Counted from the first letter of the stretch, positions 1 to 12,340 are shown. The stretch is 64,000 nucleotides of DNA from Orientallactaga sibirica (GCA_036365145.1 JAEOAD010000034.1:18319501-18383500), one strand, 5' to 3'. Translations and numbers: made by a program. Notes: generated from the letters alone by a model not told the origin.

Positions 1-1322
1 TTATTACGCATCCAAAGGTGTGAGGAGGAGTTTGGTATAGGTAATACATTTAGGTTTGAAAAGATTTATTGTTACCTGTGATAATGGGATGACTTCAAAT
101 AATCAAAATTGTATGTTAAAACTGGTTCCCACTTCAATGTAGATGACAGCTTAGACCCCAACTTTCTGATAAGGAGCCCCCAAGTGAAAATTTATGTCCA
201 TGCTCAGAAATACTGGAATTGGGGATTGATAATTGAAATTCTGGCTGAAGCAGAGTGAACAAAGATGCTCTAATTAAATTCTGCATAGGAGCTAATTAAC
301 CCATTTATGTGTTTTCTTCCTTTGTGAAATAGGGGAAGCACATTACCAGAACTCGTACTTGTGACCTATCAGTATGTTACATGTGATTTTCCCCCTAGAA
401 TCATGTGGGAGGGTTGTCCTCCAGGGGCTCTCCCAGCTATACTTCGTCCATCTGAAGCTTCCACTTAGCTTCCACATTATATCTCTGGGCAGCTCATGCA
501 TGACTTTACTCTTCAAGCAGAGAATGAAATGGAAGCCATCCTATTTGGCTACAACTACTAACCCTGCCACAGGGTCCCTCAGACAATACAGGAGCTAGTA
601 AACAGTCACATTGAGATAGCAGCTTCCTCGGAGCTGCTGTCCAGTGTATGAGGCCCTCCTGACTGCTCAATATTCAAAGGCTCTCCTTACTTCCATGCTA
701 TGTGGTTGACAGTCAGGGCGAGTATTTCAGGAGGAAGAGTCATCTCTCCCACTCTAAGCATGTGGCAAAGGTATTTGCTTCCTTGCGAAGGAAGTGATTT
801 TTCTGTGGGAGAACACTGTTTCAGCAAAGTTTGTGTAGGAACAGGCTCTGTCTCCACAAGCATGTGTGCACATGCGTGTGTGGAAAATAAAGACAATGTA
901 AAGTCAATTCTTCATACAAATGCTTGGAAATCATTGTGCTGAGAGAGGTTCCATAAGTGAATTTGTGTCTAATTCAACTCAGCTCTACTCCTCCCCCCCT
1001 TTAGTCTGTGTTATCAGTGACTTTATTATGTAAACCATCAGAGAGAGGAATTGGATTTAGAGAGAAATAGTGGGAGAAAAGAATAAAAAGGGATAAATGA
1101 TTGGTTAGAAAGGAACAAAAGGAAAGCAAGTGTGTGCATTTTTGCTAGATTTTAGGCGAAAAGGTATTTAAGGATTTCATGCCCCAGTGTAACTAGCTGG
1201 AATTGGGTGTGCACGTTTGTGCAGCCATTACTTCAAGGTTAGGCTGGCCATGGAAGAATTCCTTTCCCTGGAGTATTTTCATCCTTGGTAACTTACTTCA
1301 GTTGATTCCAAGGTAAGTTGCT
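1..1322. other. Upstream intergenic DNA, no gene seen
   Basis: AT-rich, apparently unique sequence. Only open frames under about 80 codons occur, with no recognisable domain and no exon-like boundaries. I see no SINE or LTR structure here. Confidence 0.6.
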
Positions 1323-1400
1323 GTACTAGTCAGGGTTCTCTAGAGGAACAGAACCAATAGAATGAATTGTGCTAGGAGGAATTTTATTGGATATGTAAAC
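1323..1400 (+). repeat. Fragment of an LTR, same family as the solo LTR at 52,301
   Basis: The stretch from GTACTAGTCAGGGTTCTC onward matches the first ~75 bases of the complete solo LTR at 52,301-52,859, including CTCTAGAGGAACAGAA and the ATTTTATTGGAT motif. Similarity is lost after about 1,400, so only the 5' edge is present. The same opening is common in mammalian LTR repeats. Confidence 0.55.
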
Positions 1401-1498
1401 TGTTTTTAAATGTAAATGTATATAAGTGCATGTTACTGACAGTTACTCATTTGTTTGTATAACTCACCCTAACATGTTACCGAAATACATTAATCTGG

Positions 1499-1850
1499 CG
1501 CTGGGGAGATGGCTCAGTAAATTAAACACTTGTTATGCCACTCTGAATACCTGAACTTGAATCTCCAGAAACCAAGTAAAAGATGACTATGGTGGGCTTC
1601 TATAATCCAAATGTGCCGCAGAAAGAAGAGAGGCAGACATAAGAAAAAATCCCCAAATCTTGCACACAGAACAGTTTACAAGAAACCCTGCTTCAGAATT
1701 CAGTAGAATGATAAGCACCAATCTGAAAGTTGTCCTGTTAAATCTACAGGAGCACCATGACATGCAAGTGACCCCCCCCACATACTCACATAAACACAAA
1801 TCAATCAATTAAGTAAAATAAAACAATCAAGTAAAATAAAATGCACAATA
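1499..1850 (+). repeat. Old tRNA-derived SINE (B4/RSINE-like), diverged
   Basis: Starts with GCTGGGGAGATGGCTCAG, a tRNA-like box typical of rodent SINE heads. It continues through a degraded body with AAAGTTGTCCTGTTAAATC (compare 'gttgtcctctgacctc' in this family) and ends in an AAATAAAATA-rich tail near 1,850. Related copies are at 7,470, 15,385, 53,370 and 63,748. Confidence 0.55.
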
Positions 1851-2171
1851 AATAAAATACATAGAATAAAATAGAATCTTAGACTTATAATCGAAGCAAC
1901 TAAGTCCTGAAATTGATCAAAAAGATAAGACTTCTGAGTTAATATAATTCATATATCAAGTAGTCAGTCTTCACTAAACATTAGACAGTAGGCCACAATA
2001 TTAGGTTGAGAATTTACATTGGCACCTATTGTTGACAACACACAAGAACATATTTTCTTGTAACTCATGGAGGTCATTTACAATATAATAGGAGAAATGA
2101 ATTAATATGCAACCAAGAGAGCCAAGGTATACCCCTTTCTGAATAACAATAATTATGTGTGTAGCAGACAG
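1851..2171. other. Unassigned AT-rich sequence
   Basis: No gene or recognised repeat. The left part may still be degraded SINE tail. Confidence 0.4.
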
Positions 2172-2547
2172 CTTCAGGTTCATTGAGATGAACTTCCAGA
2201 CCAGGCACAGTTATGGAGGAAGGGATATTATTTATTGAAGCTTACAGATCCAGGAGAAGTTCCATAATGGCAGAAGAAGCGACCTGCTCTCACAGGGCCA
2301 AGCAGAGAGAGCAAAGCCCCCAGCCACACAGCACACAGAGCAAAGCTACAGCCAAAAACCACAGCATACTTCAGGAACTCCTACTGGGCACACTTTGCAT
2401 ATATTTACAATGGAATCTCAAACCTACCACCACACCTTAAGAACCACCCAGTGACATTATTGCCTCTAGCAAGGTGACTGCAGATGCAAACTATAAACTA
2501 ATAAAACATTGAATATATTGGGGGACATATATTCAAACTACCACAAT
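2172..2547 (-). repeat. MaLR-type LTR, antisense
   Basis: Shares the block GAGATGAACTTCCAGACCAG and 'gaagcttacagatc..gg.gaag' with the LTR at 10,650. It ends in TATTCAAACTACCACA, the reverse complement of the TGTGGT..TTTGAAT start of ORR1/MT-like LTRs. It is therefore an LTR on the minus strand. No internal retroviral sequence is visible beside it. Confidence 0.6.
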
Positions 2548-3888
2548 GTGACTTCACATACATGACTTAACCTTTCTGTGCCCCTAGGTTCCCATCTGCA
2601 ATGTGAGCAGAGCCATGTCATCCTCACCTATCTAGTATTATTGCTATGCAGAAGACATGAGGTTTCACTTAGGGAAGTTCTATGAGAAGTTTAGTCTCCA
2701 AACAAATTCAGGTTTTTATGAGTCCACGCAGACATGCACTATTCATGGTCATGAATACATAATGGGCACCGTGTTGAATATGCACTAGGTGTTTTGTGAT
2801 TTGACTGTGTTTGTCTGGAGTTCCCTACCTGCACATAATAGGTGTCCTCTGTGGGATGTAACCTAGGTGACACTCTGCACATTAAGCTGCACCTGTGCTC
2901 TGACAAAGAAGGTTAAGCAAGAAATGCAACAGATCAACATATGACAAGTTGAAAGAAAAAGAACATGGTAGCCAGTCTATCCATGAAATGCCACCATCTG
3001 TGTACACCCATCCAGGGCTCCTGATTCTCAAAGGAACTAATGCCATTCACATCTTTGCATTTGTTTCATGTTATGTGTGTAGCCTTAAACTTGAAGTACA
3101 CATGCCATTCTCTTCAATACTCAGAAAGTAGCAAACAAGTAGGACTCCCTGCACATCAAGACTCTGAGGTCAGAGTTCTAGAACTCTAACACTGAGTCAC
3201 TCCTCCCATTTAGAATTCACCTTGTGTTTTCCCATTCTCCAATGCCAGGCCATGTTAACTCAGCTACTTGCTTATTGCTAGGATTGTGCTAAGTATAGAG
3301 CACACCACTGAACAGGAATGCATGTCCTCTGCCCACTTGGAGGTTAGAATCCAGTAAGGCCATAAGCAATTCAGCAAGTCCAACATCCAGACTGAAAAAC
3401 TCATGGAGAAAATATGAGAAAAGATGACCATTTGAGATGTATAGGTAGAAGGGTTTAATGTGGTAAAAAATCAGGGTTGAGAAGGCAGAAGCAGCACCTC
3501 TAGGTACCCTTAAGCAATGGAAAGATAGTTTGCAGAAAGGTGAGAGATACACACAATTCGAATATTTTCCTTATTTTCCCAGGCTCATCTTTACCTTATT
3601 CTTGGGACCTTCGTCTTGCATGTAGTCACACTTACAGCTCTAACTCCTTCCCCATGGCCAGTTAATCATCGACATAAGCTGGTCCAACATTGGGATTCCC
3701 TCTTCCTCTGCATCTCAAAAGAGTCTGATTTACCCAGCCTTATAAGCAAAAATTAGTCTCTTTCATGTATAATTTTCATCATGCTTACCTGATTTTAGCA
3801 CCCATTTCCTGTTTCCCATCAGATTATCAATACATATGATCTTAATTTCTCTCCAAATACAAATTTCTGTCTTCTCATTTTCTAGTTT
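2548..3888. other. Unique intergenic DNA, no gene seen
   Basis: No recognised repeat and no open frame above about 90 codons. The short frames have no recognisable protein similarity. Confidence 0.5.
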
Positions 3889-4195
3889 AGTGACTTGCAG
3901 TCACTGGCAGAAAGCACCCGACCAAAAGCAGATGATGGAAGGAAAGTTGTTTATTTTGGCTTACAGACTTGAAGGAAAGCTCCGTGATGACAGGGAAAAA
4001 TGACAGCATGAGCAGAGGCTGGACATCACCTCCTGGCCAAAAACTGGTAGGGGAAGCTGTCTATAATACTTATAAGCCCGCTCCCAGTAAGACACTTCAG
4101 CAAAGGTTCCAAGTCTCAAATTTCCATCATCTGGGCATCAAGCATACTGAACACATAAGTTTATGGGAGACAGCTAAATCAAACTACCACAGTGA
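3889..4195 (-). repeat. MaLR-type LTR, antisense
   Basis: Contains GGAAAGTTGTTTATTTTGGC, a 'catgggcatcaagc..tacataagtttatggg' type segment and the terminal CAAACTACCACA. Together these are the reverse complement of an ORR1/MT-like LTR. Close relatives in the same orientation are at 7,081 and 12,547. The 151-codon frame across it is incidental. Confidence 0.6.
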
Positions 4196-4545
4196 CTTTT
4201 CATGTATCTTCGGACAAACCCCTATTCTGAAACCCAACTTTGAAGTCCCATTATCCTGGGGCCTGTCAGCATGCCAGCTTCACTTCTGCCTCTGCATGTC
4301 TCTCCCTCCCTTCTTGGTGCAGGGACATCTGCTTCTCCATTGCTTCATGTTCTCTCCTGCCTGTGACCTCATTATGTCACTCCTGCCTGCCCTGCCCTGC
4401 CCCTTTACTCTTGCTCATCCTTGAAAGTCTTAGCATTTGTGCTGCTTCCACAGGGAAGCTTTCCCTAACACCTAATTACTTCCTCTTGCTTCAACATGGC
4501 ACTTATTTTGCTTCATTGAAATTGCTTGTTGAAACATTTGTCTCT
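4196..4545. other. Unassigned pyrimidine-rich sequence
   Basis: CT-rich segment between an LTR and a MER20 relic. No gene features recognised. Confidence 0.4.
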
Positions 4546-4740
4546 CCCACTGAGGGTGTTTCAGCATTGGCACTGTTGGCATTTCAGAGCAGAAAATTCT
4601 TGCTGTGGGGACTACCCTATGTATGGTAGGATGTTCGCCTGCCTCCCTGACCTCTACTCACTAGGATACTAGTAACATTTCTTCAATTTGAGACGACCAG
4701 TGATGTCTGTAGACACTGGCTCCTGGGGAACACTGACCCA
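4546..4740 (-). repeat. MER20 (hAT-Charlie nonautonomous DNA transposon) relic
   Basis: The order of blocks matches my memory of the MER20 consensus in reverse orientation: TTTCAGCATTGGCACTGTTG, then AGAAAATTCTTGCTGTGGGG, then GTAGGATGTTCGCCTGCCTC, CTCTACTCACTAGGATACTA, and finally the GTCTGTAGACACTGG/CTCCTGGGG end. MER20 is a placental-mammal element of about 220 bp; this copy is nearly full length but diverged. Confidence 0.7.
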
Positions 4741-5738
4741 GATCATTCAAATAGTATATATTCTATCTTTTGGGTTACTGTGTCTCCAAACTGACTTGCA
4801 GCAGAAGTCTGTTAAGTACATATTTCACATATGAAAACAAATTCCTACAAATGCCTATGGAGCAGACAAATCTTAGGAAGAAATTTATGTCGGAGGTTCT
4901 AGTAGTTCAGAGCATTGAATTCCTTTTTGATGAGTGGGGGATACCTGCACAATCATGGTGGCCCTTGCTACGCAACTATTTCATCTGTCTTGACAAACAA
5001 GAAGCTGACCAGTTGTATACAACCTTCACATAGACCTCTTTGGACTGTCCTGTCCACCTGTTTTCCCTTATAAATCAGAAATAAGGTGCTAGCTTATAGA
5101 GCTTTCTGCTTCAAAGATCATTAAGCTTTGAATGCAAATCCTGATTAATTAACAAATGTGCAGGACTTACATGCATTTCTAGTTGCATTTATTTCTGGGA
5201 GAAAAGAAGTCTTTCTGTCACATATTTTCCATTCAGTGTCTAGTTCAGCATTTCAATAGGTGACATTGATGGGCTGAGCAGGTTACCATATTGTGTTTGA
5301 AGGGCAATGATTAGTAATTAAGGGACAGATTTCTTTATGGCAACTCCAGGGGGAAAAATCAAATTCAATCTCATCTTCATCCACAACTGGCTTGTGTTAA
5401 TGTTGGAAGACTCTGCTTGGTGGTAGAGTGACAGAGGGAAGTGCATGTGCAGCCAGAAGAAGGCTAACTTCTGTGGAGCACCTGCTGGTTGTGGTTCTAG
5501 CTCTGTCTCATAGTCAGAATAATTTAATTTTACAGAAATTGAGTCATAGATGTTAAGTCATTTATCTAAAATATAAGGATTGGACCTATGGTGTAGGGGG
5601 GTCCTGAATGCTCTTTCCCTCAAGCCTCCATTTCTATAAACACCCAAACTTCTTCTCTTGCTCAACCATGCCAACAAAAATGGAATAATTCAAAGCATTC
5701 TTTCAGTCCCCAGCATCTTATCCACTCATGGTTTCAAT
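4741..5738. other. Unique intergenic DNA, no gene seen
   Basis: No recognised repeat structure. The longest frame here (about 87 codons from 4,770) resembles nothing I know. Confidence 0.5.
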
Positions 5739-5750
5739 AATCATGCTACT

Positions 5751-5906
5751 AGCTGGACATGGTGGTACACAGCTTTAATCCCAGCACTCGGGAGGCTGAG
5801 GTAGGAGGATTGCTGTGAGTTTGAGGCCACCCTGAGAGTACACAGTGAATTCAAGGTCAGCCTGAACTAGAATGAGACCCTACCTCGACAAACCAAAAAA
5901 AAAAAA
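5751..5906 (+). repeat. B1 SINE (7SL-derived), full length
   Basis: Runs from GCTGGACATGGTGGTACACA through TTTAATCCCAGCACTCGGGA and GTCAGCCTGAACTAGAATGA to a poly-A tail. A 12-base target-site duplication AATCATGCTACT flanks it exactly (5,739-5,750 and 5,907-5,918), which fixes both ends. Full-length B1 is specific to rodents. Confidence 0.93.
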
Positions 5907-5918
5907 AATCATGCTACT

Positions 5919-7080
5919 GTAACCCTCATCACAAATTTTTGGTAAATGACATTTTATTCTTCTTCTAAGCTGAGCATATGATTTTTGTAAACAGGGGCAT
6001 GACTTTCTTATTGAATTCTGTATCCTTAGTTGTTTGAAGTAGGTTTAAAGAAATGTTTGTTGAATTGAATATTTACTAAGGATCTGGTGCTGTGAGATTA
6101 CTAGTCACTTCCTACCACAGGGAATGTTCTGGTTTCCTCTTCTTCTTTAATAACAAATTTGTCACTTTTGCCTAGAAGGCCTTACCCATAACAAAAAGGC
6201 AACCCCAGCTTCTCTGCCATTAGGAACAGCTATGTATCTAAATAGCCCATGTGATATAAGCTGTAATGTTATATCATACTTCTGTGAAAGTTCTCTTTTG
6301 CTCACTCTTGCTACTTAGATCATGCATGTGATGGCTGAAAGTCCTGTTGATCCTTTTGGGCTATAAAGATCACAGTCACACCTTATAGAACCATGGGAGT
6401 AATTCGGACCCATGAAGCCTATGGAATTGATAAAAAGTTTTCTACTGCACATCTCTGGGTTTATTTTATGTGATGTATTAATAGGTTTCCATCTAATTTA
6501 ATTCCATAGGTTTGATGATTTGTCATTTGCAGTCAAATCCAATTCCAAATGATACAACTATTAATGTTTTGGAGATTATGATGTATGGTGACACAGGTGC
6601 CCTTGCTGGTACTAATCTCATGGCCTACAGGAGAGCTTCAATGTTACCATATCTTAAATCAATGGCATGCTGCACTCCCATCATAATAATTATCATTTAA
6701 TCTCCTGATGGCCATCACCATGAGGGAAAAACAGATAAAATTATCAGAAGGATCAGTCAGAATCACGAGACACCACCTCCATGACAGTTTATTGAAGATG
6801 TTCTTGATTTTGGCTTTCTGTGTTGATAAGAATTGGGGGTTTTGGAGAATGGATGAGCCTGGAATGAATTGGAATACCCAGAATAAGAATGCACCACCTA
6901 TTTTGAAGAAGGCCAGAGACTCTCACATATTAAATTCATGAAGAAAGCATATTGTGTGATATTCATGAGCATGGCTCTGGAAGTAGTATGTCTAGGTTGA
7001 ATCCCAGCTCAACTGGTTACTACCTCTGTGACATTGGCTTGGAGCTAATTTCCATAAGTCTCAGGTTTCTTCCTATATAA
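5919..7080. other. Unique intergenic DNA, no gene seen
   Basis: AT-rich, no recognised repeats. Open frames of 62-77 codons lack coding character. Confidence 0.5.
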
Positions 7081-7420
7081 TTGTTGCAGTCAGGATCACC
7101 TCTCTGGCAAACTCACTTAACCAAGGGTACCTTGTGGGAATAAAAGTTTATTTTGGCTTACAGGCTCCAGGGGAAGCTCCACAATGGCAGGGGAAAATGA
7201 TGAGCAGAGGGTGGACATTACCCCCTGGCCAACATAAGATGGACAATAGCAACAGGAGAATGTGCCAAACATTAGGAAACTAGCTATTAACACCCATAAG
7301 TCTACCCCCAACAATATACTGCCTCCAGGAGGCTTTAATTTCCAATTGCCATCAGCTGGGGAACCTTGCATCCAGAATACTTAAGTTTATGGGGGACACC
7401 TTAATCAAACCACCACAATA
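7081..7420 (-). repeat. MaLR-type LTR, antisense
   Basis: Blocks AAAAGTTTATTTTGGCTTAC, GGGGAAGCTCCACAATGGCA, TAAGTTTATGGGGGACACC and the end CAAACCACCACA mark a reverse-orientation ORR1/MT-like LTR. It is the same type as 3,889 and 12,547. Confidence 0.65.
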
Positions 7421-7467
7421 ATAGATATAATAGCTCTTACCCTCTTGAGTTATTGTAAAAAATAAAA

Positions 7468-7790
7468 TGGGGGTTGGGGCTTTAGGAGATGGACTGGCAG
7501 GTAAGAGTACTTGCCACACAAGCAGAAAGGCCTAAGAGGACCTGTGACAGCTTGGGTTCAAGCTCTATGACCCATGTAAACATCTGGATATGGCTATGCA
7601 CACCTATAATCTCAGTCCTATCGTAAAATTTATAGAGAAAGCTCAACTTTCTCCTGACCTCTACACATGTGCAAAGGGTACACATATCTACATATACCAC
7701 ATATACCACAGTACACATATTACCCATGTATATGCACACATGCCAAAAATAACAAAAAAAAATTAAGTAGAGTTAAAAAAAAAAAAACAT
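7468..7790 (+). repeat. Old tRNA-derived composite SINE (B4/RSINE-like)
   Basis: The head GGGGCTTTAGGAGATGGAC is followed by 'tacttgccacacaagc', 'cacctataatctcag', the CTCCTGACCTCTACACATGT segment and an ACATAT-rich tail. These are the same ordered blocks as at 15,385 and 53,370, all diverged. Confidence 0.6.
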
Positions 7791-7796
7791 GTTAAG

Positions 7797-8066
7797 GACT
7801 GGAGAGATGGCTTAGGGGTTAAGGCGCCTGCCTCCTAAGCCTAAGAACTCTGGTTCCAATCTCCAGTGGTTCCAATTGCCAGGTCCCATGTTTAGCCAGA
7901 TGCAAAGTGATGCAAGGGTACAATGTCGCACTTGACCACAAGCGGGAGCATGCATCTGGATTTCGTTCGCAGCAGCTGAGAGGCTGCTGGTGCGCCCCTC
8001 TCTATCTGTCTTCCTCTCCCTCTCTCTCTATCTCTCTCTGTGTCTCTCTCCAAAAAAAAAAAAAAA
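7797..8066 (+). repeat. tRNA-derived SINE (jerboa-type), full length
   Basis: GGACTGGAGAGATGGCTTAG head, 'gcctgcctcctaagcctaag', TAGCCAGATGCAAAGTGATG, GCATCTGGATTTCGTTCGCA, a CT-rich stretch and a poly-A tail. The flanks suggest a duplication of the type A(n)ACA(T/G)GTTAA. It is nearly collinear with the copy at 23,297. Confidence 0.85.
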
Positions 8067-8095
8067 AAAAACAGGTTAAAAAAGAGAGAGTGTGA

Positions 8096-8312
8096 GGGCT
8101 GGGTGAATGGCTTAGTGGTTAAGGCATTAACCTGTGAAGCTTAAGGACCCCTGTTTGATTCCCCAGAACCCATGTAAGCCAGATGTACAAGGTAGCACAT
8201 GGATCTGGAGTTCATTTGCAGTGGCTGGAGGCCCTGGAACACCCATTCTCTCTTTCTCTCTTCCTCTTCCTGTCTCTCAAATAAATAAATGAATAAAACA
8301 TATATATATAAA
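8096..8312 (+). repeat. tRNA-derived SINE (jerboa-type)
   Basis: GGGCTGGGTGAATGGCTTAG head, 'aagccagatgtacaaggtagcacatggatctggagttc', a CT-rich stretch and an AAATAAATAAATGAATAAAA tail. It lies about 30 bases after the previous SINE in the same orientation, giving a tandem pair by separate insertions. Confidence 0.8.
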
Positions 8313-8984
8313 GATGTTGTGTCTCTGTCTCAGAGAATAGTATCAGTTCCAAATAAGCACTCCCTAAGTGCTTGCTGTGATTTTCATATCTACAAACTGG
8401 AAGAGTTTGTTGAAGCCACAGGAAACAGTCATGGAATCCAGGTTAAGAACTTCAGACAATTAAGAGAAACACACTGAAGAGCCTCTGACAGTTTGTGAGC
8501 AAAGTTGTGGGTGACATTGTTGCAGATGTGTTTCAGGACTCTCACTGTGTCAATGTGTGCCATATGATTATGCTTCTTCTCCTGCCTCGTCACTCCAGGG
8601 CACTGATCCAGGGGCCTCCTACTCCCAGGGCACAGCATCACTTGGCAACTTCCCTGGGCTCCTCCTGTGTCTCCACAACTCTCTGCCTGGTGATGGACTT
8701 GGAAAAAACATGACTACTGTACAGAGACTTCTGGAAGGGAGCTCTGGGCTCAAAAACCCCTGGCCATATTTCTTCCCATGGGGTTTGTTGAAGGATATAG
8801 TTGCTCTCTCACTCCTCCACCCTTGCCCGCTTTGGGAGAGATGTGATCAGGGCTGACAATCTTACAGTCAGCCTTGAAATATGGGCCCCAGATTGCATCA
8901 TAGTTGGGTAGCTTGAACTTTCTTTCCCTTCCTTGGTGAAAAAAGAAATCATGCAAATATCATTAAGAGACATGTAACTATACT
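8313..8984. other. Unique intergenic DNA, no gene seen
   Basis: Several overlapping 60-100 codon frames exist on both strands, but none resembles a known protein and they overlap one another freely. Confidence 0.5.
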
Positions 8985-9325
8985 GTAAGGAATGGTCAAG
9001 ATTCATATGTTGAAGCCTGGAACCCAATTTCACCATCAGTGGAGTTCAGAGCCTTTGGAGGGAAATTAAGTTTGGATGGGGTGATAAGGAATTAACAATC
9101 TTACTCTCTCTCTCTCTTTCTCCTCTTTCATATTTCCTGCTTCCTCTTCCCCTTCTCCTCTCGCATATGTACCACGGAAAAGCCATGTGAAGACATAAAG
9201 AGAAAGTATCTAGATGGCACCTGGATTTTGGCTTCCAGCCTCTAGAACTGTAAGGAAATGAATTTATTTTGCTTCAATCATCCACTTTGGTATATCACTC
9301 CAAGCAGACTAAAGCCATGTAATGA
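8985..9325 (+). repeat. MLT1-like MaLR LTR
   Basis: Ordered blocks are ATTCATATGTTGAAGCCTGG, 'gaaaagccatgtgaagaca', GGCTTCCAGCCTCTAGAACT, 'gaaatgaatttattttgcttcaatc' and 'gcagactaaagcca'. They match the widespread mammalian MLT1-type LTR in sense orientation. A CT-rich insert near 9,100 is a simple repeat. Confidence 0.65.
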
Positions 9326-10342
9326 CATTTGGCATGCATTGTAAGTCAACTGATGCCCTGATGAAACGTCTCGACTTAGTAGCCAGCAGAAGACCACATC
9401 AGGCAGCAAATTGTCCTCCTCTATTGATAACGTAACAATAGCATCTTGGTCTTCCATGGCAGTTAATGAGAGATACATTGGATACCCATGGTCCACTGTC
9501 CTGGCTGCTGAGTGACCATTTAGAACTGTGAAGAGCTATTGCAGCTCCCTCCCATACATATACATACTTCTTTATAATTTACATTTTGTTGATATTTTAA
9601 GCATCTTCTACTTAAGATATATGTACATAGACACCCAGTGAGACACAAATCACAGCTACAAAAAAATAGAGTATTGATAATCTCAGTCTCAAACACTTGG
9701 TCCAGGTAAAAATAGAAAAGAAGAAAGAAAAACACACCCTCATCCAGCAACACCACCCTCCACACACATTGCTATTTCAATAAATTTTTATTCTTTAGAA
9801 AGATAGCTTAGGAATGAATATTCATGTGGGAAATGTGAGGTTTTGGCCCTGGAAGCATAATTATTGTTGTTATTTCAAATTTCATTAGTGCTTTATAATT
9901 GTAAAACACTCTTTTGGTGAATAATTTTGTTCCTTTCTTCCCTTGCCTTTCTCCTCTGTTTCTACCCCTCTTCAAATTCCCTGTCCATTTCCAGGAGTTA
10001 AATCAGACACTGTCATTTTTAGGGAAATGAAAAATCAGGAGTAAAGAAGGTAACTGACTGTGACATGGAAATAGCCAGTTGTGGCAAAAGAAATAATCAC
10101 TGTAGGGAAACTAGCTCTGAGGCTGTCAGGCCATATGTGTGCTGAGAGGTAGCTATGAACTCCTGGCATCACAGGGCCCTATTCTACTTTTGTTTTATTT
10201 CTCAGCACCAGCAAGGAGCATAGTAAAAAATTAATTAAGTAAGTAAATGATGTCTCTGAGCTCACATATTTGGATAGATGAACTTAGCATGAATTTCCCA
10301 CTTTTTGCTTGTATGAATGGGACACTTTTCCTCTTGGTTCTT
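9326..10342. other. Unique intergenic DNA, no gene seen
   Basis: AT-rich, with no recognised gene or repeat apart from short A/T runs. Confidence 0.5.
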
Positions 10343-10648
10343 GAGGTGGCTTGAATGCAAAATATCTCCTATAGACTCATGTGTCTGTGAGTAAGCCTCA
10401 TACATGATCCCCAGCAGTTAGAGCCTTTGGGAAGTGACACCTTGATGGAAGAGGTTTGTCACTGGAGGCAGAGCTTTGGATTTTATAGTCCAGCCCTACT
10501 TGCCAGGGCTAGTATGCTTAATCTTGCTGCTTCCTCCTGTCTGATGTGACAAGATATGATGTCTTGCTATCTGTTTTTGCCATGCTTTCCTCAATATGAT
10601 GAAACATCTCCTCATAACTAAAAGATGAAGTAAACCTGCATAGTCAGC
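10343..10648 (+). repeat. MaLR-type (ORR1-like) LTR, 3' truncated
   Basis: GAGGTGGCTTGAATGCAAAA, 'agactcatgtgtctg', GGAAGAGGTTTGTCACTGGA and 'gatgaaacatctcc' follow the ORR1-like order seen at 38,451, 46,920 and 55,968. The element stops near 10,640, where a second, antisense LTR begins. Confidence 0.65.
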
Positions 10649-10649
10649 T

Positions 10650-11900
10650 TCAGTTGCAGAGATGAACTTCCAGACCAGATAAAGTTTATGAGAAGAATGG
10701 AACTTATTTGAAGCTTACAGATCTAGGGGAAGGTCCATATTGGCAGAAGAAGCTGGCTCCTTTTTACAAGCTCAAGAAGAAAGAAAACCAAGCCTCACCA
10801 TCACAAGCAAGCACACTCCAGAAACCCCAGGTATAATGCAAGACCTTTGCATAGCTTTAGGTTGAAATCACAGGTCCACCTCCACACCTTGGGGCTGGAC
10901 CCTAGAATCCACCCATACTTCTGTCAAGTTACAAGCTTTAGTAAAACCCCTAAATCTATTGGGGAATATCTATTCAAAGTACCACATTCTACACCTGGTG
11001 CCAAATAGATACATAACCACCTCACATTGTAAATTGTATTTAGTCCAATTTTATAGGTTCCCATATTCTTTATCAACTTAAGATGGTTCTAAAGTCCCAA
11101 GTATCATCTGAGACTTAAGATTGTCTCTTATCTGTGAGTCCTGTAAAATCAAAACAATTTATATACTTTCAGCAAATAAAGGCACAGAGTAATCATTTAC
11201 AACTGCTATAAGGTATAACAAGGAGAGACTGGACCAATGCAAAAATCAATAACCATCAAGCAAATATCAAACATCATAACCAGTGAGTGGCAGTCTATGG
11301 AATTTACAATTTCACCCTACCAAATGGGTTGAATAGCCAGGGAAAATGTCAATCCTGAGCTAACAGTACTCCATGGTAGCCCTTGGGAAGTGCTGCTATA
11401 TCCAAAACATCTTTGAGTCTCTGTGAAAATCAATGGCTTTGTCAGCCTCTCTATCAGGGTCATCACACCCTGCCTCATGCTGTGTCTCAGCAGCAGGTCT
11501 TGGAACCATGTGCACTTCATGACCCACTCTTTGCATTTTTTTTTTTTTTTATGTTTCTGAAACTAATACCGGATGTTTTAACTCAGTGGTAAAGTAAATC
11601 TAGACCTTGAAGAGCAGGTTTGTTCTCTTTAGTCAATCTCTTTTCAAAAGAGTTTGCATTCCTACCATTCAGTTTTTCTGGGGTAGAATTACCTCAGGCA
11701 TTTTCTCCATTGTTTTTTTAGTTGGGCCATCTTCCTTCCAAATGTTAATACATTTGATAATAGCAGCTTCAGCAACCAGTCTCAGTGCCCTTAATTTTAA
11801 ACTTGTTTGAGTTTTTACATTAAATCTTAAATTTTTCAGTTCCATATCTTTAGCTGAGAACATCATTACAGTACAAATTTAACATTGATTAAACTTTCTG
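10650..11900 (-). repeat. MaLR remnant, antisense: LTR plus internal region
   Basis: Bases 10,650-10,990 form an antisense LTR closely related to the one at 2,172, ending in TTCAAAGTACCACA. From about 11,030 the sequence AAAGTCCCAAGTATCATCTG, followed by 'tgagtcctgtaaaatcaaaac', matches the antisense internal region of MaLR elements (THE1/ORR1-int type) as I remember it. The rest up to about 11,900 is plausibly more internal sequence. No intact gene is present; MaLR internal regions are typically non-coding or heavily decayed. Confidence 0.55.
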
Positions 11901-11989
11901 AGCATGGGAAGTAGAAACCAAGTGTTTAGATACATGACTCTCTGGGAACCATATCATATTCAAACCCTAATGCATGATAATTTAAATAG

Positions 11990-12340
11990 ACATATTGTGA
12001 CGATGTCAAAATACCTGAACATGCACAATTTAAAGGAGGATTTATTTTGGCACATTGTTTCAGAGGGCTCAAATTAGTTATCTTTGAATTTCTTGATTCT
12101 GGGCCAGTGGAAGGGTAGAACATTTTGGCAGACTGGAAATAGGATTGCGAGAGGCGAGAGGATAAGCTACAACCCCCAAGAATATGCCTCTAGTGACTTA
12201 TTTGCTTCAGCTTGGTTTCACCCTGTAAAGTTTATATAATTGACCAAAACCAATCTACCAGTTGGGAATCAACCCTTTAATACATGGCCTTTGCAGAAGC
12301 ATTCATTTCATATCCAACCTATAATATATTACCAAGCCCT
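11990..12340 (-). repeat. Probable second antisense LTR-like segment
   Basis: AAAGGAGGATTTATTTTGGC and a 3' portion ending 'catttcatatccaacctataata' resemble a diverged antisense MaLR LTR. It could be the partner LTR of the preceding element but is too different from 10,650-10,990 to say so. Confidence 0.4.
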
